From positions 186,001 through 250,000 of the forward strand of contig NZ_JAFRDR010000001.1 of assembly GCF_017377795.1 (NCBI RefSeq): 64,000 nt of DNA, read 5' to 3'. The stretch comes from Williamsia soli (GTDB lineage: Bacteria > Actinomycetota > Actinomycetes > Mycobacteriales > Mycobacteriaceae). Position 1 is the first letter of the stretch; each line of letters begins with the position of its first letter. A model generated the notes under the pieces. That model ran no database searches. It worked only from the letters and a program-made list of their open reading frames with translations, and was not told where the DNA came from. Position numbers and translations under genes: made by a program. Below are positions 51,999 to 61,159 of the stretch, piece by piece.

Positions 51999-53561
51999 AT
52001 GACCGCACAACCAGAGCATGACCGTTCCGGCGCGGACAGCCCGGTACCGAACGCCGCGGCGCCGGACGCCCTTGTCACCGATGTCCTGATCATCGGGGCG
52101 GGCATCTCCGGGATCGGTGCTGCATATCGGATCAAAGAACGAAATCCGGGCCTCAGTTACACGATCCTCGAGCGACGCAGCCGGATCGGCGGGACCTGGG
52201 ATCTGTTTCGCTATCCGGGCATCCGGTCGGACAGCGACATCTTCACGCTGAGTTACCCGTTCGAACCGTGGACCCGGCCCGAGACCGTCGCCGACGGCGG
52301 CGACATCAGGGACTATCTGACCGAGACGGCGCGCAAGCACCAGATCGACCGGCACATCTCGTTCGACACCAGGGTCCATTCCGCCGACTGGGATTCGAAG
52401 ACTGATACCTGGACGGTGCGGGCGGAGCACGACGGTGACCCGGTGACGTTCAGTTGCCGGTTCCTCTTCTTCGGCACCGGGTACTACGACTACGACGACG
52501 GGTACACCCCCGACATCACCGGCATGGATCGGTTCGAGGGACAGATCGTCCATCCCCAGTTCTGGCCGGAGGATCTCGACTACGCCGGCAAGGAGGTCGT
52601 GGTCATCGGCAGCGGGGCCACAGCGATCACGCTGATCCCCTCACTGGCGCGGACGGCGAACAAGGTGACGATGCTGCAGCGGTCGCCGACCTACATCGCG
52701 TCGATCTCGCGGGTCAGCAAGGTCTCCAACGCAATCCGGAAAGTGCTACCCCTCAGGATGTCTCACGCGATCATCCGGTGGCGCAACATTGCGATCATCG
52801 TGGTGTCCTACGCGGTCGCGCGTAAGTTCCCCACCGCCATCAAGAAGTTCCTGCGGAAGGTGGCCGTCACGAACCTTCCCGAAGGTTTCGATGTCGACAA
52901 ACATTTCAAGCCCACCTACCAGCCGTGGGATCAGCGAATGTGCGCCGTACCCGACGCCGACATCTACAAAGCGATCGCCGAGGGCCGGGCAGCCGTGGTC
53001 ACCGACCGTATCGACTCGTTCGACGAGAAGGGAATCCGGCTTCAGTCCGGTGAGCGATTGGACGCGGACATCGTCGTGACCGCCACCGGGTTGCAGCTGC
53101 AATCGCTCGGCGGTATCGCCGTGAGCGTCGACGGAGCGGACGTCAAGACCAGCGACCGGTTCGTCTACAAAGGTCATCTGCTCGAAGACGTCCCGAACCT
53201 GGCCTGGTGCGTGGGCTACACCAACGCCTCGTGGACGATGCGCTCGGACATGACGGCACAAGCCGTGGCAAAGCTGTTGGCGTACATGGGAGAAAAGGGG
53301 TACACGCATTCCTACCCGCACCTCGGCGATCGGGTCATGGCGGAAAAGCCCAGCTGGGATCTCAAGGCCGGGTACGTGATGCGAAACCCGGACGCGTTGC
53401 CGAAGTCGGGTACCAAACGGCCCTGGAACGTTCGCCAGAACTTCGTGCTCGACTCTTTTGATCATCGGTTCGATCGGATCGGGGAGTCGATGGTGTTCGG
53501 TACTGCCGGGAGTCCGGATGAGTCGGGCGTGGTGGCGAAAAGCGGTGCTGCGCAGCGATAA
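51999..53561 (+). CDS. EthA-like Baeyer-Villiger monooxygenase
   Basis: The 520 aa flavoprotein has two Rossmann motifs (I-I-G-A-G-I-S-G near residue 30 and V-I-G-S-G-A-T-A near 200) flanking the type I BVMO fingerprint F-x-G-x3-H-x3-W-P at residues 179-190. Segments such as G-G-T-W-D-L-F-R-Y-P-G-I-R-S-D-S-D and Y-T-N-A-S-W-T match M. tuberculosis EthA, which oxidises ketones and activates ethionamide. It should convert ketones to esters with NADPH and oxygen. No ethR-like TetR gene is adjacent, so regulation differs. Confidence 0.92.
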   Translation: MTAQPEHDRSGADSPVPNAAAPDALVTDVLIIGAGISGIGAAYRIKERNPGLSYTILERRSRIGGTWDLFRYPGIRSDSDIFTLSYPFEPWTRPETVADGGDIRDYLTETARKHQIDRHISFDTRVHSADWDSKTDTWTVRAEHDGDPVTFSCRFLFFGTGYYDYDDGYTPDITGMDRFEGQIVHPQFWPEDLDYAGKEVVVIGSGATAITLIPSLARTANKVTMLQRSPTYIASISRVSKVSNAIRKVLPLRMSHAIIRWRNIAIIVVSYAVARKFPTAIKKFLRKVAVTNLPEGFDVDKHFKPTYQPWDQRMCAVPDADIYKAIAEGRAAVVTDRIDSFDEKGIRLQSGERLDADIVVTATGLQLQSLGGIAVSVDGADVKTSDRFVYKGHLLEDVPNLAWCVGYTNASWTMRSDMTAQAVAKLLAYMGEKGYTHSYPHLGDRVMAEKPSWDLKAGYVMRNPDALPKSGTKRPWNVRQNFVLDSFDHRFDRIGESMVFGTAGSPDESGVVAKSGAAQR

Positions 53562-53570
53562 GGTCGACGT

Positions 53571-55175
53571 ATGAAGTTCTACGTCCTGTGTGGCCTACTG
53601 GGTGCGGCGGGTGTGTTGACGGTTGCCGCCGCCGTGAACGAGGACACCACCTGGTGGTTCGCGGTCGCGATGGTGGTGATCGTGTTTCTGGTGGCGATCC
53701 ACGATGTCGTGCAGAAGAAGCACGCCATCCTGCGAAATTACCCGGTCCTGGGACACATGCGGTTCCTGCTCGAGTCCATTCGGCCGGAGCTGCAACAGTA
53801 TTTCATCGAACGGAACTACGACGGCAGGCCGTACGACCGCAACGTGCGTTCTCTGATCTACCAGCGGTCGAAGGGTTTACATGCAGAGCAGGCCTTCGGC
53901 ACCGAGCGGGAGATCACCGAACCGGGGTACGACTACCTGTTGCACTCGATGGCGCCGGTGAAGATCGGGGCCTCGGTACCAACGGTCCGGATCGGCGGGC
54001 CGCAGTGCAGCAAACCCTTCGATGCGTCGTTGTTCAACATTTCGTCGATGAGCTTCGGTGCGTTGTCGGCCAACGCGGTCCGGGCCATGAACAAAGGCGC
54101 CGCACGAGGTGGATTCCTGCATGAGACCGGAGAGGGTGGTATCACCGCCCACCACCTCGAATACGGGGCGCCGCTGGTGTGGGAGATCGGGTCAGGCTAC
54201 TTCGGTTGCCGTGACCGTGACGGGAACTTCGATCAGGAACTGTTTGCGCAGAAAGCATCCCACCCGAACGTGAAGATGATCCTGATCAAACTGAGCCAGG
54301 GCGCGAAGCCTGGGCTCGGCGGCGTGCTGCCCGGCGCCAAGGTGACTGCCGCGATCGCCGAGGCGCGGGGCGTGCCGCTCGGCGTGACGGTGATCAGTCC
54401 ACCCGCCCACAGTGCGTTCACCAGTCCGATCGAACTGATGCACTTCGTGGGGGAACTGCGGCGACTGAGCGGCGGGAAACCGGTCGGCTTCAAGCTCTGT
54501 GTCGGTACTCGCACCGACGTACTCGCTCTGTGCAAGGCGATGCTGCGGACCGGTGTACTGCCGGACTTCATCACCGTCGACGGGGCCGAAGGTGGCACGG
54601 GCGCAGCGCCGCCCGAGTTCTCCGACCATGTCGGCACACCGCTGAAACTGGGTCTGATGATGATGCACAACGCGTTGGTGGGCTCGGGGTTACGCGGTGC
54701 CATCAAGATCGGGGCCGCGGGGAAGGTCGCCAGCGGCACCGACATCGTCAAGGCTCTGGCCCTCGGTGCCGACTTCACCAATGCTGCCCGCGCCATGATG
54801 ATGGCCGTCGGGTGTATCCAGGCGCAGAGCTGCCACACCAACCGCTGCCCGGTCGGCGTCGCGACACAGGATCCGCGCCGCGCGCGGGCACTGAACGTCG
54901 AGGACAAGGGCGACCGCGTCCACAACTATCAGCACGGCACCGTGGAGTCCGCAATGCAGGTGCTGGCCGCCATGGGGCTGACCAGTTTCGAGGACCTCGG
55001 ACCGGCGCTGGTCATGCGCAGGGTCGGACATTCGTCGGCGGAGTCGTTCGAGGATCTCTTCGAGTGGCTCGACGAAGGTGAGCTGATCCGTGGGTCGCAG
55101 CGCACGGAGTGGAGCCGGGACTGGGAACGCGCGGATCCGACCACGTTTGCGGTGCCGAAGGTGCGCACCGCGTAG
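53571..55175 (+). CDS. FMN-binding glutamate-synthase-like protein, membrane anchored
   Basis: This 534 aa protein has two N-terminal transmembrane helices (residues 3-22 and 29-46), then the FMN-binding TIM barrel of glutamate synthase: S-S-M-S-F-G-A-L-S-A near 160, G-A-K-P-G-L-G-G-V-L-P near 243, and D-G-A-E-G-G-T-G-A-A. Cys415, Cys421 and Cys426 (C-x5-C-x4-C) fit the 3Fe-4S site of GltB. The amidotransferase domain is absent, so it is not full GltB; electron donor and substrate are unknown. It starts 9 bases after the EthA-like gene, so the two are probably co-transcribed. Confidence 0.88.
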   Translation: MKFYVLCGLLGAAGVLTVAAAVNEDTTWWFAVAMVVIVFLVAIHDVVQKKHAILRNYPVLGHMRFLLESIRPELQQYFIERNYDGRPYDRNVRSLIYQRSKGLHAEQAFGTEREITEPGYDYLLHSMAPVKIGASVPTVRIGGPQCSKPFDASLFNISSMSFGALSANAVRAMNKGAARGGFLHETGEGGITAHHLEYGAPLVWEIGSGYFGCRDRDGNFDQELFAQKASHPNVKMILIKLSQGAKPGLGGVLPGAKVTAAIAEARGVPLGVTVISPPAHSAFTSPIELMHFVGELRRLSGGKPVGFKLCVGTRTDVLALCKAMLRTGVLPDFITVDGAEGGTGAAPPEFSDHVGTPLKLGLMMMHNALVGSGLRGAIKIGAAGKVASGTDIVKALALGADFTNAARAMMMAVGCIQAQSCHTNRCPVGVATQDPRRARALNVEDKGDRVHNYQHGTVESAMQVLAAMGLTSFEDLGPALVMRRVGHSSAESFEDLFEWLDEGELIRGSQRTEWSRDWERADPTTFAVPKVRTA

Positions 55176-55243
55176 CTCATCAGCCACCTCGGTCACGTGC
55201 GTCACTCGCGTTCGATCACGCCTGTGATCTCGGTCTCCGGTGC

Positions 55244-55268
55244 GTTTGTTCGAAAATCGGTCGGGTAC
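55244..55268 (+). promoter_or_regulatory. SigB/SigF-like stress promoter
   Basis: GTTT at 55244-55247 and GGGTAC at 55263-55268 are separated by 15 bases, matching the actinobacterial general-stress promoter type GTTT-N15-17-GGGTAY. The downstream gene starts 52 bases later. Confidence 0.5.
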
Positions 55269-55319
55269 GCCTTGTGTCGAACGCTCAATATCGCCCCCAT
55301 CCAACCGAAGGAGAATGAT

Positions 55320-56378
55320 ATGAGCATTTCGACAAGCACTTTGCGCAACCAGCTGCGCACCCTGTTGACCTTGACGAATACCGAGGTCCAGGTCGCGGAA
55401 ACCCGTATTGCCCAGGCTCGCACCGACGCGGTGCGTAAGGAATTGTCCGAGAATGCGGCCAATGGTCGTATCCGCGCAGTGGCCATCGAGAAGGCCATCC
55501 GCGACCTCGGTGGGCTGCCCGATGTCCTGCGTCCGGTTCTCGGACGACTTGCGGCCACGGTGAAGGCGCTCGCCGAGCAGGCGCAACCCTTCGACGAAGC
55601 GCTGCTCGGTGACCTTGCACTCGAGCATCAGTTGCTCGACCGGTCCATCTACGTCAAGGCGCTGGCCACGGCCGAGAGCGAGCCCGAGGTCGTCGCGTTG
55701 GCCGAACGCTTGATCACCGCGCATCAGGCAACCGTCGACTGGCTGACCATCGTCCTCGCCGAGGAAGCGATTGGCGGACCGGTCGCGCTCCGGCGCGGAC
55801 CGCTGCAGGCCGCCAGCGGCGCGGCACTGCGCGTCGCTGGTATCCCGGCAACGCTCACCGCACGCGGCGTCGACCGTGCCGTCGATGTACTGCGCAGTGC
55901 CCCGGCACGTCTCGGCGGATTCGTCGACAAGACCGAAGAGGCAGGTGGAGCTGCGGTCGCACTCGCGACCGACGCTCGCGACAAGGCGGTCAAGCGTGTC
56001 ACCGACGCCGGCGAGACCGTCGTCGAGCGCGCCTCGGACGCGGGTAAGGCAGCGAGCAAGACTGTCAAGGCAACTCGCGATGCGGCGCTCGACGCTGCGG
56101 AGGACACCGCTCGGGCACAGGGCGCGACCGGCGCAGCCGACGCAATCCACGCCGTGCGCGACGCCACCGGCCTCGTCGACCCCGAAGATCTGCCGATCGT
56201 CGACTACGACTCGCTCAACGTGAACTCGGTGGTCTCGGCGGTCAAGCAACTCGACGAGCCGTCTGACATCCGTACCGTCATCGCGTACGAAGAGGCACAC
56301 AAGGGACGCCACGGTGTCATCTCGGCAGCCCAGACCCGCCTCGCCGCCATCGCGGAAGAAATCGTCGGTGTGAAGTGA
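55320..56378 (+). CDS. Helix-rich stress-type protein with ferritin-like N-terminal and phasin-like middle region
   Basis: The 352 aa protein is almost fully alpha-helical. Residues 1-150 form a bundle with E-H and E-S-E-P elements like ferritin-like (DUF892-type) domains. Residues 190-275 are an Ala/Lys/Asp/Val-rich amphipathic helix of the sort found in phasins and HBHA-like lipid-droplet proteins. Residues 290-352 (L-P-I-V-D-Y-D-S-L-N-V-N-S-V through Y-E-E-A-H-K-G-R) are a conserved C-terminal module that I know from similar actinobacterial proteins without a function. AAGGAG is 6 bases before ATG 55320. A SigB/SigF-like promoter and a terminator bracket it as a single-gene unit. Confidence 0.78.
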   Translation: MSISTSTLRNQLRTLLTLTNTEVQVAETRIAQARTDAVRKELSENAANGRIRAVAIEKAIRDLGGLPDVLRPVLGRLAATVKALAEQAQPFDEALLGDLALEHQLLDRSIYVKALATAESEPEVVALAERLITAHQATVDWLTIVLAEEAIGGPVALRRGPLQAASGAALRVAGIPATLTARGVDRAVDVLRSAPARLGGFVDKTEEAGGAAVALATDARDKAVKRVTDAGETVVERASDAGKAASKTVKATRDAALDAAEDTARAQGATGAADAIHAVRDATGLVDPEDLPIVDYDSLNVNSVVSAVKQLDEPSDIRTVIAYEEAHKGRHGVISAAQTRLAAIAEEIVGVK

Positions 56379-56406
56379 CCTGATCGGTCTCTTGCACTGA
56401 ACTCCG

Positions 56407-56440
56407 CTCGCCGTCACCGCAACCCGGTGGCGGCGAGTTT
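56407..56440 (+). terminator. Intrinsic terminator of the helix-rich protein gene
   Basis: Arms 56407-56419 and 56425-56437 pair over 13 bases with one G-T wobble around the loop CAACC, followed by TTTGCGTT. It begins 29 bases after the stop at 56378. Confidence 0.75.
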
Positions 56441-56554
56441 GCGTTCGGATAGTGGGGGTTTTGGCGACCGTTTTCCCAGGTCGATCTCGCCGGAAGCCAC
56501 CGAGATCGGGATAATCGCTGGCCTCCCACCGAGCGGATGGGGCACAGTTGATCG

Positions 56555-57856
56555 GTGACCGCACCCTCCGCTCTGCCCCGGGCTCTGAAGCCGTTTCGGC
56601 ATCAGCAGTATCGGTTGCTGTGCATGGGCCTGGTGCTCGCGATGTTCGCGGACGGTATCTGGACCGTCGGTGTGGTGTGGCAGGTCATCGGGATGGGCGG
56701 CGGGCCCGGTCAGCTGTCGCTGGTGACCGCTGTGGCCGCGGTCGGGATGGTCGCCTCGACCCTGCTCGGAGGCGTGCTCGCGGACCGGATGTCGCAACGC
56801 ACGATCCTCATCGCACTGGAGGCGACCAAGCTGGTCGCGATCGGCGGGGTCGGGCTGCTGGCAATGACGGATTCCGTCGTCCTGTGGCACCTCGTCCTGG
56901 TGTCGCTCATCGGTGGCATCACCACCGGTATCTACTATCCGACGTACTCGGCATTGCTCCCGACGCTGGTGCCACGCGACGAACTGATGGCCGCCAACGG
57001 CATCGAAGGTACGTTGCGGCCCACAATCTTTCAGGCTGCGGGTCCCGCGGTGGCCGGAGGACTGATCGCGATGTCGTCGCCGGCGGTGGCGATCATCGGG
57101 TCGGCGGTGGCCTCCGCACTCTCGGGCATCCTGTACCTGCTGATGCGGCCGACGCCGTCGCGCAGCGAGTCCCGCCCCAAAGCCGAACTCGTGCGCGGAA
57201 CGGTCACCGACATCGCCGAGGGCTTCGTCTACATGTGGCGAACCCCGTGGCTGCTGGCGACCCTGTTGTTCGCGATGGTGCTTGTGCTCTTGGTGATGGG
57301 CCCCTTGGAGGTCCTCATCCCGTTCGCTCTCAAGGACAGGGCAGACGGTGACGCCGGCTCCCATGCGATGGTGTTGGCGGCCTTCGGGATCGGGGGTGCG
57401 ATCGGCTCTCTCGTACTCGCGTCGATGCAGATGCCCCGGCGTTACCTCACGGTCATGTTCGTCATCTGGGGACTGTCGTCGCTGCCCCTGGTGGTGATGG
57501 GTGTGACCGACCAGGTGTGGGTGTTCGTCGTCGCGGGCCTGGTGTTGGGTTTCGCCTTCGACGGGCCGATGGTCATCTGGGGAACGCTGCTGCAGCGCCG
57601 GGTACCACTCCACATGCTGGGGCGGGTGTCGAGTCTCGACTTCTTCGTGTCGGTCGCACTGATGCCGGTGTCCATGGCGATTGCCGCACCGGTCAGCGAA
57701 TTGATCGGGCTGACAGCGACCTTCGTCATCGCGGGCATCGCGCCTGTGCCGATCGCCGCGATCGCCTATTTCTGGGCAAGGTTGAACATCGACGAGATCG
57801 CCCATCCGTTGCGAGACGACATCGAGGTCGTGTCACCGGTCGGCGGCAGGACGTAG
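56555..57856 (+). CDS. MFS transporter (DHA3-like exporter)
   Basis: The 433 aa protein has 12 hydrophobic helices with G-V-L-A-D-R-M-S-Q-R after helix 2 and a central linker near residue 195, resembling the MFS_3/EntS group of exporters. Substrates in that group include siderophores and macrolides; nothing nearby identifies one here. GTG 56555 starts the frame; the ribosome-binding site is weak. Confidence 0.82.
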   Translation: MTAPSALPRALKPFRHQQYRLLCMGLVLAMFADGIWTVGVVWQVIGMGGGPGQLSLVTAVAAVGMVASTLLGGVLADRMSQRTILIALEATKLVAIGGVGLLAMTDSVVLWHLVLVSLIGGITTGIYYPTYSALLPTLVPRDELMAANGIEGTLRPTIFQAAGPAVAGGLIAMSSPAVAIIGSAVASALSGILYLLMRPTPSRSESRPKAELVRGTVTDIAEGFVYMWRTPWLLATLLFAMVLVLLVMGPLEVLIPFALKDRADGDAGSHAMVLAAFGIGGAIGSLVLASMQMPRRYLTVMFVIWGLSSLPLVVMGVTDQVWVFVVAGLVLGFAFDGPMVIWGTLLQRRVPLHMLGRVSSLDFFVSVALMPVSMAIAAPVSELIGLTATFVIAGIAPVPIAAIAYFWARLNIDEIAHPLRDDIEVVSPVGGRT

Positions 57857-57909
57857 TACGTCCGCCTGAGTCGCCTGAGAACCGCGGACGCTGCTGCCGC
57901 CTGAGGGGT

Positions 57910-58821
57910 TCACACCAGGAACGCGCTCGCGGCGTCGCGCACCAGAACGGTCAGGTCGTTGACGATCGGTGACTCCAATGTCCAGAACTGCCAGAACAAC
58001 TGGACATCCACGTGACGATTGCCGAGCGTCTTCACCGTGCCGGCAGCGAGCGCAGGCTGGATCTGAGCGGCCGGTACCGCACCCCAGCCTGCGCCGAGTT
58101 CAACCGCGCGCCGGTACTCGGTCGAGGCCGGGACGTAGGTGATCGGTGGGTCGACGTGGCGGCGGGTCAGGCGCCCGAGAAGATCGAACTGGATGGTGTC
58201 CTTGCGATCGAACGCCACCATCGGGGCCCGCCCGAGGTCGGCCGCCCGCAGTCCGTTCGGTAGCCATGTCTCGATGAAATCGACACTCGCCACCGGTAGA
58301 TAACGCATCGCGCCGAGTGGCAGTACGGTGCACCCACGCACCGGTCGCGGATCGGAGGTGACCGCGCCCACCGCCTGACCGGCGCGGAGAAAACCGGTGG
58401 AGTGGCTCTCGTCGTCCCGGAGGATCTCCACCGCAACCGGGTGACGGCGCTGGATCTCGGCGACCACCGGTAGGAGCCAGATGGAGATCGAGTCGGCGTT
58501 CGCGGCGATCGGCAGATGCATCCGGGGAGTGTCTCGCGGATCTTCATGTCCCACTTCGGGTTCACCGGCGAGATCGGCTGCGGCTTCGAGGCGGAGTAGG
58601 TCCCATTGCGCGGCCAGTCGGAGCAGGACCTCACCGTCGGGGGTGGCCCTGGCGGGTTTTGTGCGTTGCACGAGGACGCGCCCGACCGTGGCCTCCAGGG
58701 CCTTCATGCGCTGACTCACCGCAGACGGTGTCAGGTGTAGCGACTCGGCTGCGGCATCGAATGTGCCTTCACGCACCACCGCCGCAAGTGTCTGCAGGCC
58801 CTCGCTGCTGATGTCCATCAT
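57910..58821 (-). CDS. lysG: LysR-type regulator LysG (ArgP family)
   Basis: This 303 aa regulator has the ArgP/LysG-type N-terminus (L-Q-T-L-A-A-V-V-R-E-G-T-F-D-A-A-A-E-S-L-H-L-T-P-S-A-V-S-Q-R-M-K-A-L-E) and a matching effector domain. It diverges from lysE, as in Corynebacterium, where LysG activates lysE when lysine or arginine accumulates. ATG at 58821 or 58818; a TTAGAAT sequence 9 bases upstream on the minus strand may be a -10 element of a leaderless transcript. Confidence 0.9.
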   Translation of the reverse strand: MMDISSEGLQTLAAVVREGTFDAAAESLHLTPSAVSQRMKALEATVGRVLVQRTKPARATPDGEVLLRLAAQWDLLRLEAAADLAGEPEVGHEDPRDTPRMHLPIAANADSISIWLLPVVAEIQRRHPVAVEILRDDESHSTGFLRAGQAVGAVTSDPRPVRGCTVLPLGAMRYLPVASVDFIETWLPNGLRAADLGRAPMVAFDRKDTIQFDLLGRLTRRHVDPPITYVPASTEYRRAVELGAGWGAVPAAQIQPALAAGTVKTLGNRHVDVQLFWQFWTLESPIVNDLTVLVRDAASAFLV

Positions 58822-58890
58822 GAATCATTCTAATGGATCGTGAAAAACATTCGCTGGATTGACGGTCGCGACGGCCTTAGCGTGTGTCGG

Positions 58891-59511
58891 GTGACTTACT
58901 TCGTACCTGCCGTCGCCGGCCTCTTCACCGGGGCCGGGCTCATCATCGCCATTGGCGCCCAAAACGTATTCTTGCTCCGGCAAGGGATTCGACGCGAGCA
59001 CGTGCTGTCGGTCGTGGCGGTCTGTACTGCGTCGGATATCGTTCTCATCCTGGCCGGCGTGGCCGGACTCGGCGCGCTCGTCACGGCATATCCACAGGTG
59101 GTCGACATCGCGACGATCGCCGGTGGTGCATATCTGTTGGTTCTTGCGACCATGGCCGCGCGTCGGGTGGCCCGTCCGGTCGCCATGGACACCGCCGGTG
59201 GGGCGGCGGCGGCGAGTCGCTGGGCCGCTGTGGGCACCGCGGTCGCGCTGACGTGGCTCAACCCGCACGTATACCTCGACACCCTGATCACCCTCGGTGC
59301 GATTGCGAACAGCCATGGTCCGCAGGAGAAATGGGTGTTCGCCGCCGGCGCGTGTGTGGCGTCGCTGCTGTGGTTCGCCGCGCTGGGGTTCGGATCGGCC
59401 CGCCTGGCCCCGCTGTTCGCCAAACCGCGGGCCTGGCAGATGCTCGACGTGCTCGTCGCCGTGGTGATGGGCACACTCGGTGCCGGGCTGATCCTCAGTG
59501 CCGTGTTCTGA
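58891..59511 (+). CDS. lysE: LysE-type basic amino acid exporter
   Basis: The 206 aa membrane protein has five or six helices and the LysE signature I-I-A-I-G-A-Q-N-V-F-L-L-R-Q-G near residue 20, plus W-L-N-P-H-V-Y-L-D near 115. It exports L-lysine and L-arginine. I start at GTG 58891, which puts the signature at the usual place; a longer frame to 58840 would cover the divergent promoter. lysG is the expected activator. Confidence 0.92.
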   Translation: MTYFVPAVAGLFTGAGLIIAIGAQNVFLLRQGIRREHVLSVVAVCTASDIVLILAGVAGLGALVTAYPQVVDIATIAGGAYLLVLATMAARRVARPVAMDTAGGAAAASRWAAVGTAVALTWLNPHVYLDTLITLGAIANSHGPQEKWVFAAGACVASLLWFAALGFGSARLAPLFAKPRAWQMLDVLVAVVMGTLGAGLILSAVF

Positions 59512-59584
59512 CGGCGGTCTTGGCTCCGCGCCGGTTTCTGACTACTGTTGTTCTCAGAGTTCCCCGGCAGTGAGGTACACCAGC

Positions 59585-60052
59585 ATGGACAACGACAAGG
59601 CAGTCGCCACCTTCTTCGAACTGAAGGAGAGTCAGGCGGTGAGCGCACCGGCCGATCTCGACGAGCTGTGGGCGGCCCTCGAACCGATCGGCCGCGACTT
59701 CATGCTCGGAGCCTGGTCGGGTGGAGAGCTGCCCAGCGGCCACGCCATGGACGGCCAGTTGGAGCAGGTCAACTGGCACGGCAAGACGTTCGACGCATAT
59801 CACGATGTCAAGCCACTGGTCTGCCGCGACGACGAGGGCAACCTCTACTCGAACAAGGAATTGGGCAAGGGCGAGGCCAGCCTGTGGGCGGTCGAGTTCC
59901 GGGGTGAGACCACCGCGGCCATGGTCTACGACGGTCAACCCGTCATCGACCACTTCAAGAAGGTCGACGACACCCACGTCATGGGCATCATGAACGGCAA
60001 GACCTCACTGGTGCGCGACAAGCACTTCTACTTTTACCTCGAACGCGAGTGA
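59585..60052 (+). CDS. GXWXG / DUF4334 domain protein
   Basis: The 155 aa protein has the GXWXG element L-G-A-W-S-G-G-E-L near residue 40, then a DUF4334 domain ending in H-F-Y-F-Y-L-E. No biochemical function is known for this family; the shape suggests a lipocalin-like binding fold. It overlaps the alcohol-dehydrogenase gene by 4 bases, so the two are likely to work on a related compound. Confidence 0.85.
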   Translation: MDNDKAVATFFELKESQAVSAPADLDELWAALEPIGRDFMLGAWSGGELPSGHAMDGQLEQVNWHGKTFDAYHDVKPLVCRDDEGNLYSNKELGKGEASLWAVEFRGETTAAMVYDGQPVIDHFKKVDDTHVMGIMNGKTSLVRDKHFYFYLERE

Positions 60053-61152
60053 CCCCCGCTTCATTCGAGGCGCGGGCCGCGGTGCTCAGCGAGGTGGGTG
60101 CGCCGCCGGCGTTGCGCGACGTGCAGGTTCGCGAACCGGTTGGTGATGAAGTCCTGGTGCGCATGCAGGCGGTCGGCATCTGCCACACCGACATCTCGTT
60201 GGCCGACCGGTGGCCGGACAAGCGGATGCCGATGGTGTTCGGTCATGAGGGCGCCGGGGTCGTCGAGGCGGTCGGCCGTACAGCCACTTTGCGGGTCGGC
60301 ACGAGGGTCGTCCTGACGTTCAACAGCTGCGGACAGTGCAACCATTGCAAGGCAGGCGAGCCCGCGTATTGCCGGCAGTCGACCGCTCTGAACATGCGTG
60401 GAGACAGAGGTGAGGTGACGGGATCAGTGCGTGGCGAGCACGGTCCGATCAACGGTGACTTCTTCGGTCAGTCCAGTTTCGCCACATATGCGCTCGCGCA
60501 CCAGCGCAATACTGTGCCGATAGGCGAAGAGATCGGAATGTCGGTGGCTGCTCCGCTCGGATGCAGCGTGCAGACCGGTGTGGGCGCGATCCTCAACGCC
60601 TTGCGCCCCGTGCTCGGGCAGAGCGTGGTGGTCTTCGGCGCAGGCGCGGTGGGTCTCTCCGCAGTCATGGGTGCCCGGATCGCGGGTGCTCGCGTCATCG
60701 TTGCCGTTGATCCCATCGCCGAGCGGCGAGCGCTGGCGGTCGAGCTCGGCGCCACCGCAACGGTGGATCCTGCTGCGGGCGATGTGGTGTCGGTTGTGGC
60801 GGAGTTCACCGGAGGTGGTGCCGATCATGTCCTGGACACCACTGCCATTCCCGCGGTCCTCGCCGAGGCGGTCACCGCCTTGCGCTCTCGCGGACAGCTG
60901 GGCATCGTCGGCCTCGGAGCCCCGACCGCGGCGCTTCCGGTCGGACTGATCATGGGTAGAGGTCTACGGATCCGCGGAATCGTAGAAGGCGACAGCGTGC
61001 CCACCACCTTCATCCCGGAACTGATAGATCTCTACAAACGTGGTGATCTCCCGCTCGAGAAGCTGATCACGACCTACGACTTCGCTGATTTCGACAATGC
61101 CTGGGCCGCCGCACAATCCGGAGCGGCGATCAAACCGGTCCTCACCTTCTGA
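60049..61152 (+). CDS. Zinc-dependent alcohol dehydrogenase (medium chain, class III-like)
   Basis: This 367 aa enzyme has the catalytic zinc ligands Cys45 (G-I-C-H-T-D), His66-Glu67 (G-H-E-G) and Cys near 172 (P-L-G-C-S-V), the structural zinc cysteines at 94, 97, 100 and 108, and the NAD motif G-A-G-A-V-G-L near 198 followed by an Asp (A-V-D-P) that favours NAD. It resembles aryl-alcohol dehydrogenases and mycothiol-related alcohol dehydrogenases. The GTG start overlaps the DUF4334 gene by 4 bases. Confidence 0.9.
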   Translation: MTPASFEARAAVLSEVGAPPALRDVQVREPVGDEVLVRMQAVGICHTDISLADRWPDKRMPMVFGHEGAGVVEAVGRTATLRVGTRVVLTFNSCGQCNHCKAGEPAYCRQSTALNMRGDRGEVTGSVRGEHGPINGDFFGQSSFATYALAHQRNTVPIGEEIGMSVAAPLGCSVQTGVGAILNALRPVLGQSVVVFGAGAVGLSAVMGARIAGARVIVAVDPIAERRALAVELGATATVDPAAGDVVSVVAEFTGGGADHVLDTTAIPAVLAEAVTALRSRGQLGIVGLGAPTAALPVGLIMGRGLRIRGIVEGDSVPTTFIPELIDLYKRGDLPLEKLITTYDFADFDNAWAAAQSGAAIKPVLTF

Positions 61153-61159
61153 TCGCCTT

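Noticed and set aside
51999-53561. Naming the monooxygenase ethA
   Set aside because: Similarity is strong, but there is no adjacent ethR and several paralogs of this family exist in such genomes.
54690-56564. A 624-codon open frame on the minus strand
   Set aside because: It overlaps the glutamate-synthase-like and helix-rich protein genes on the other strand and has shadow-type composition without motifs.
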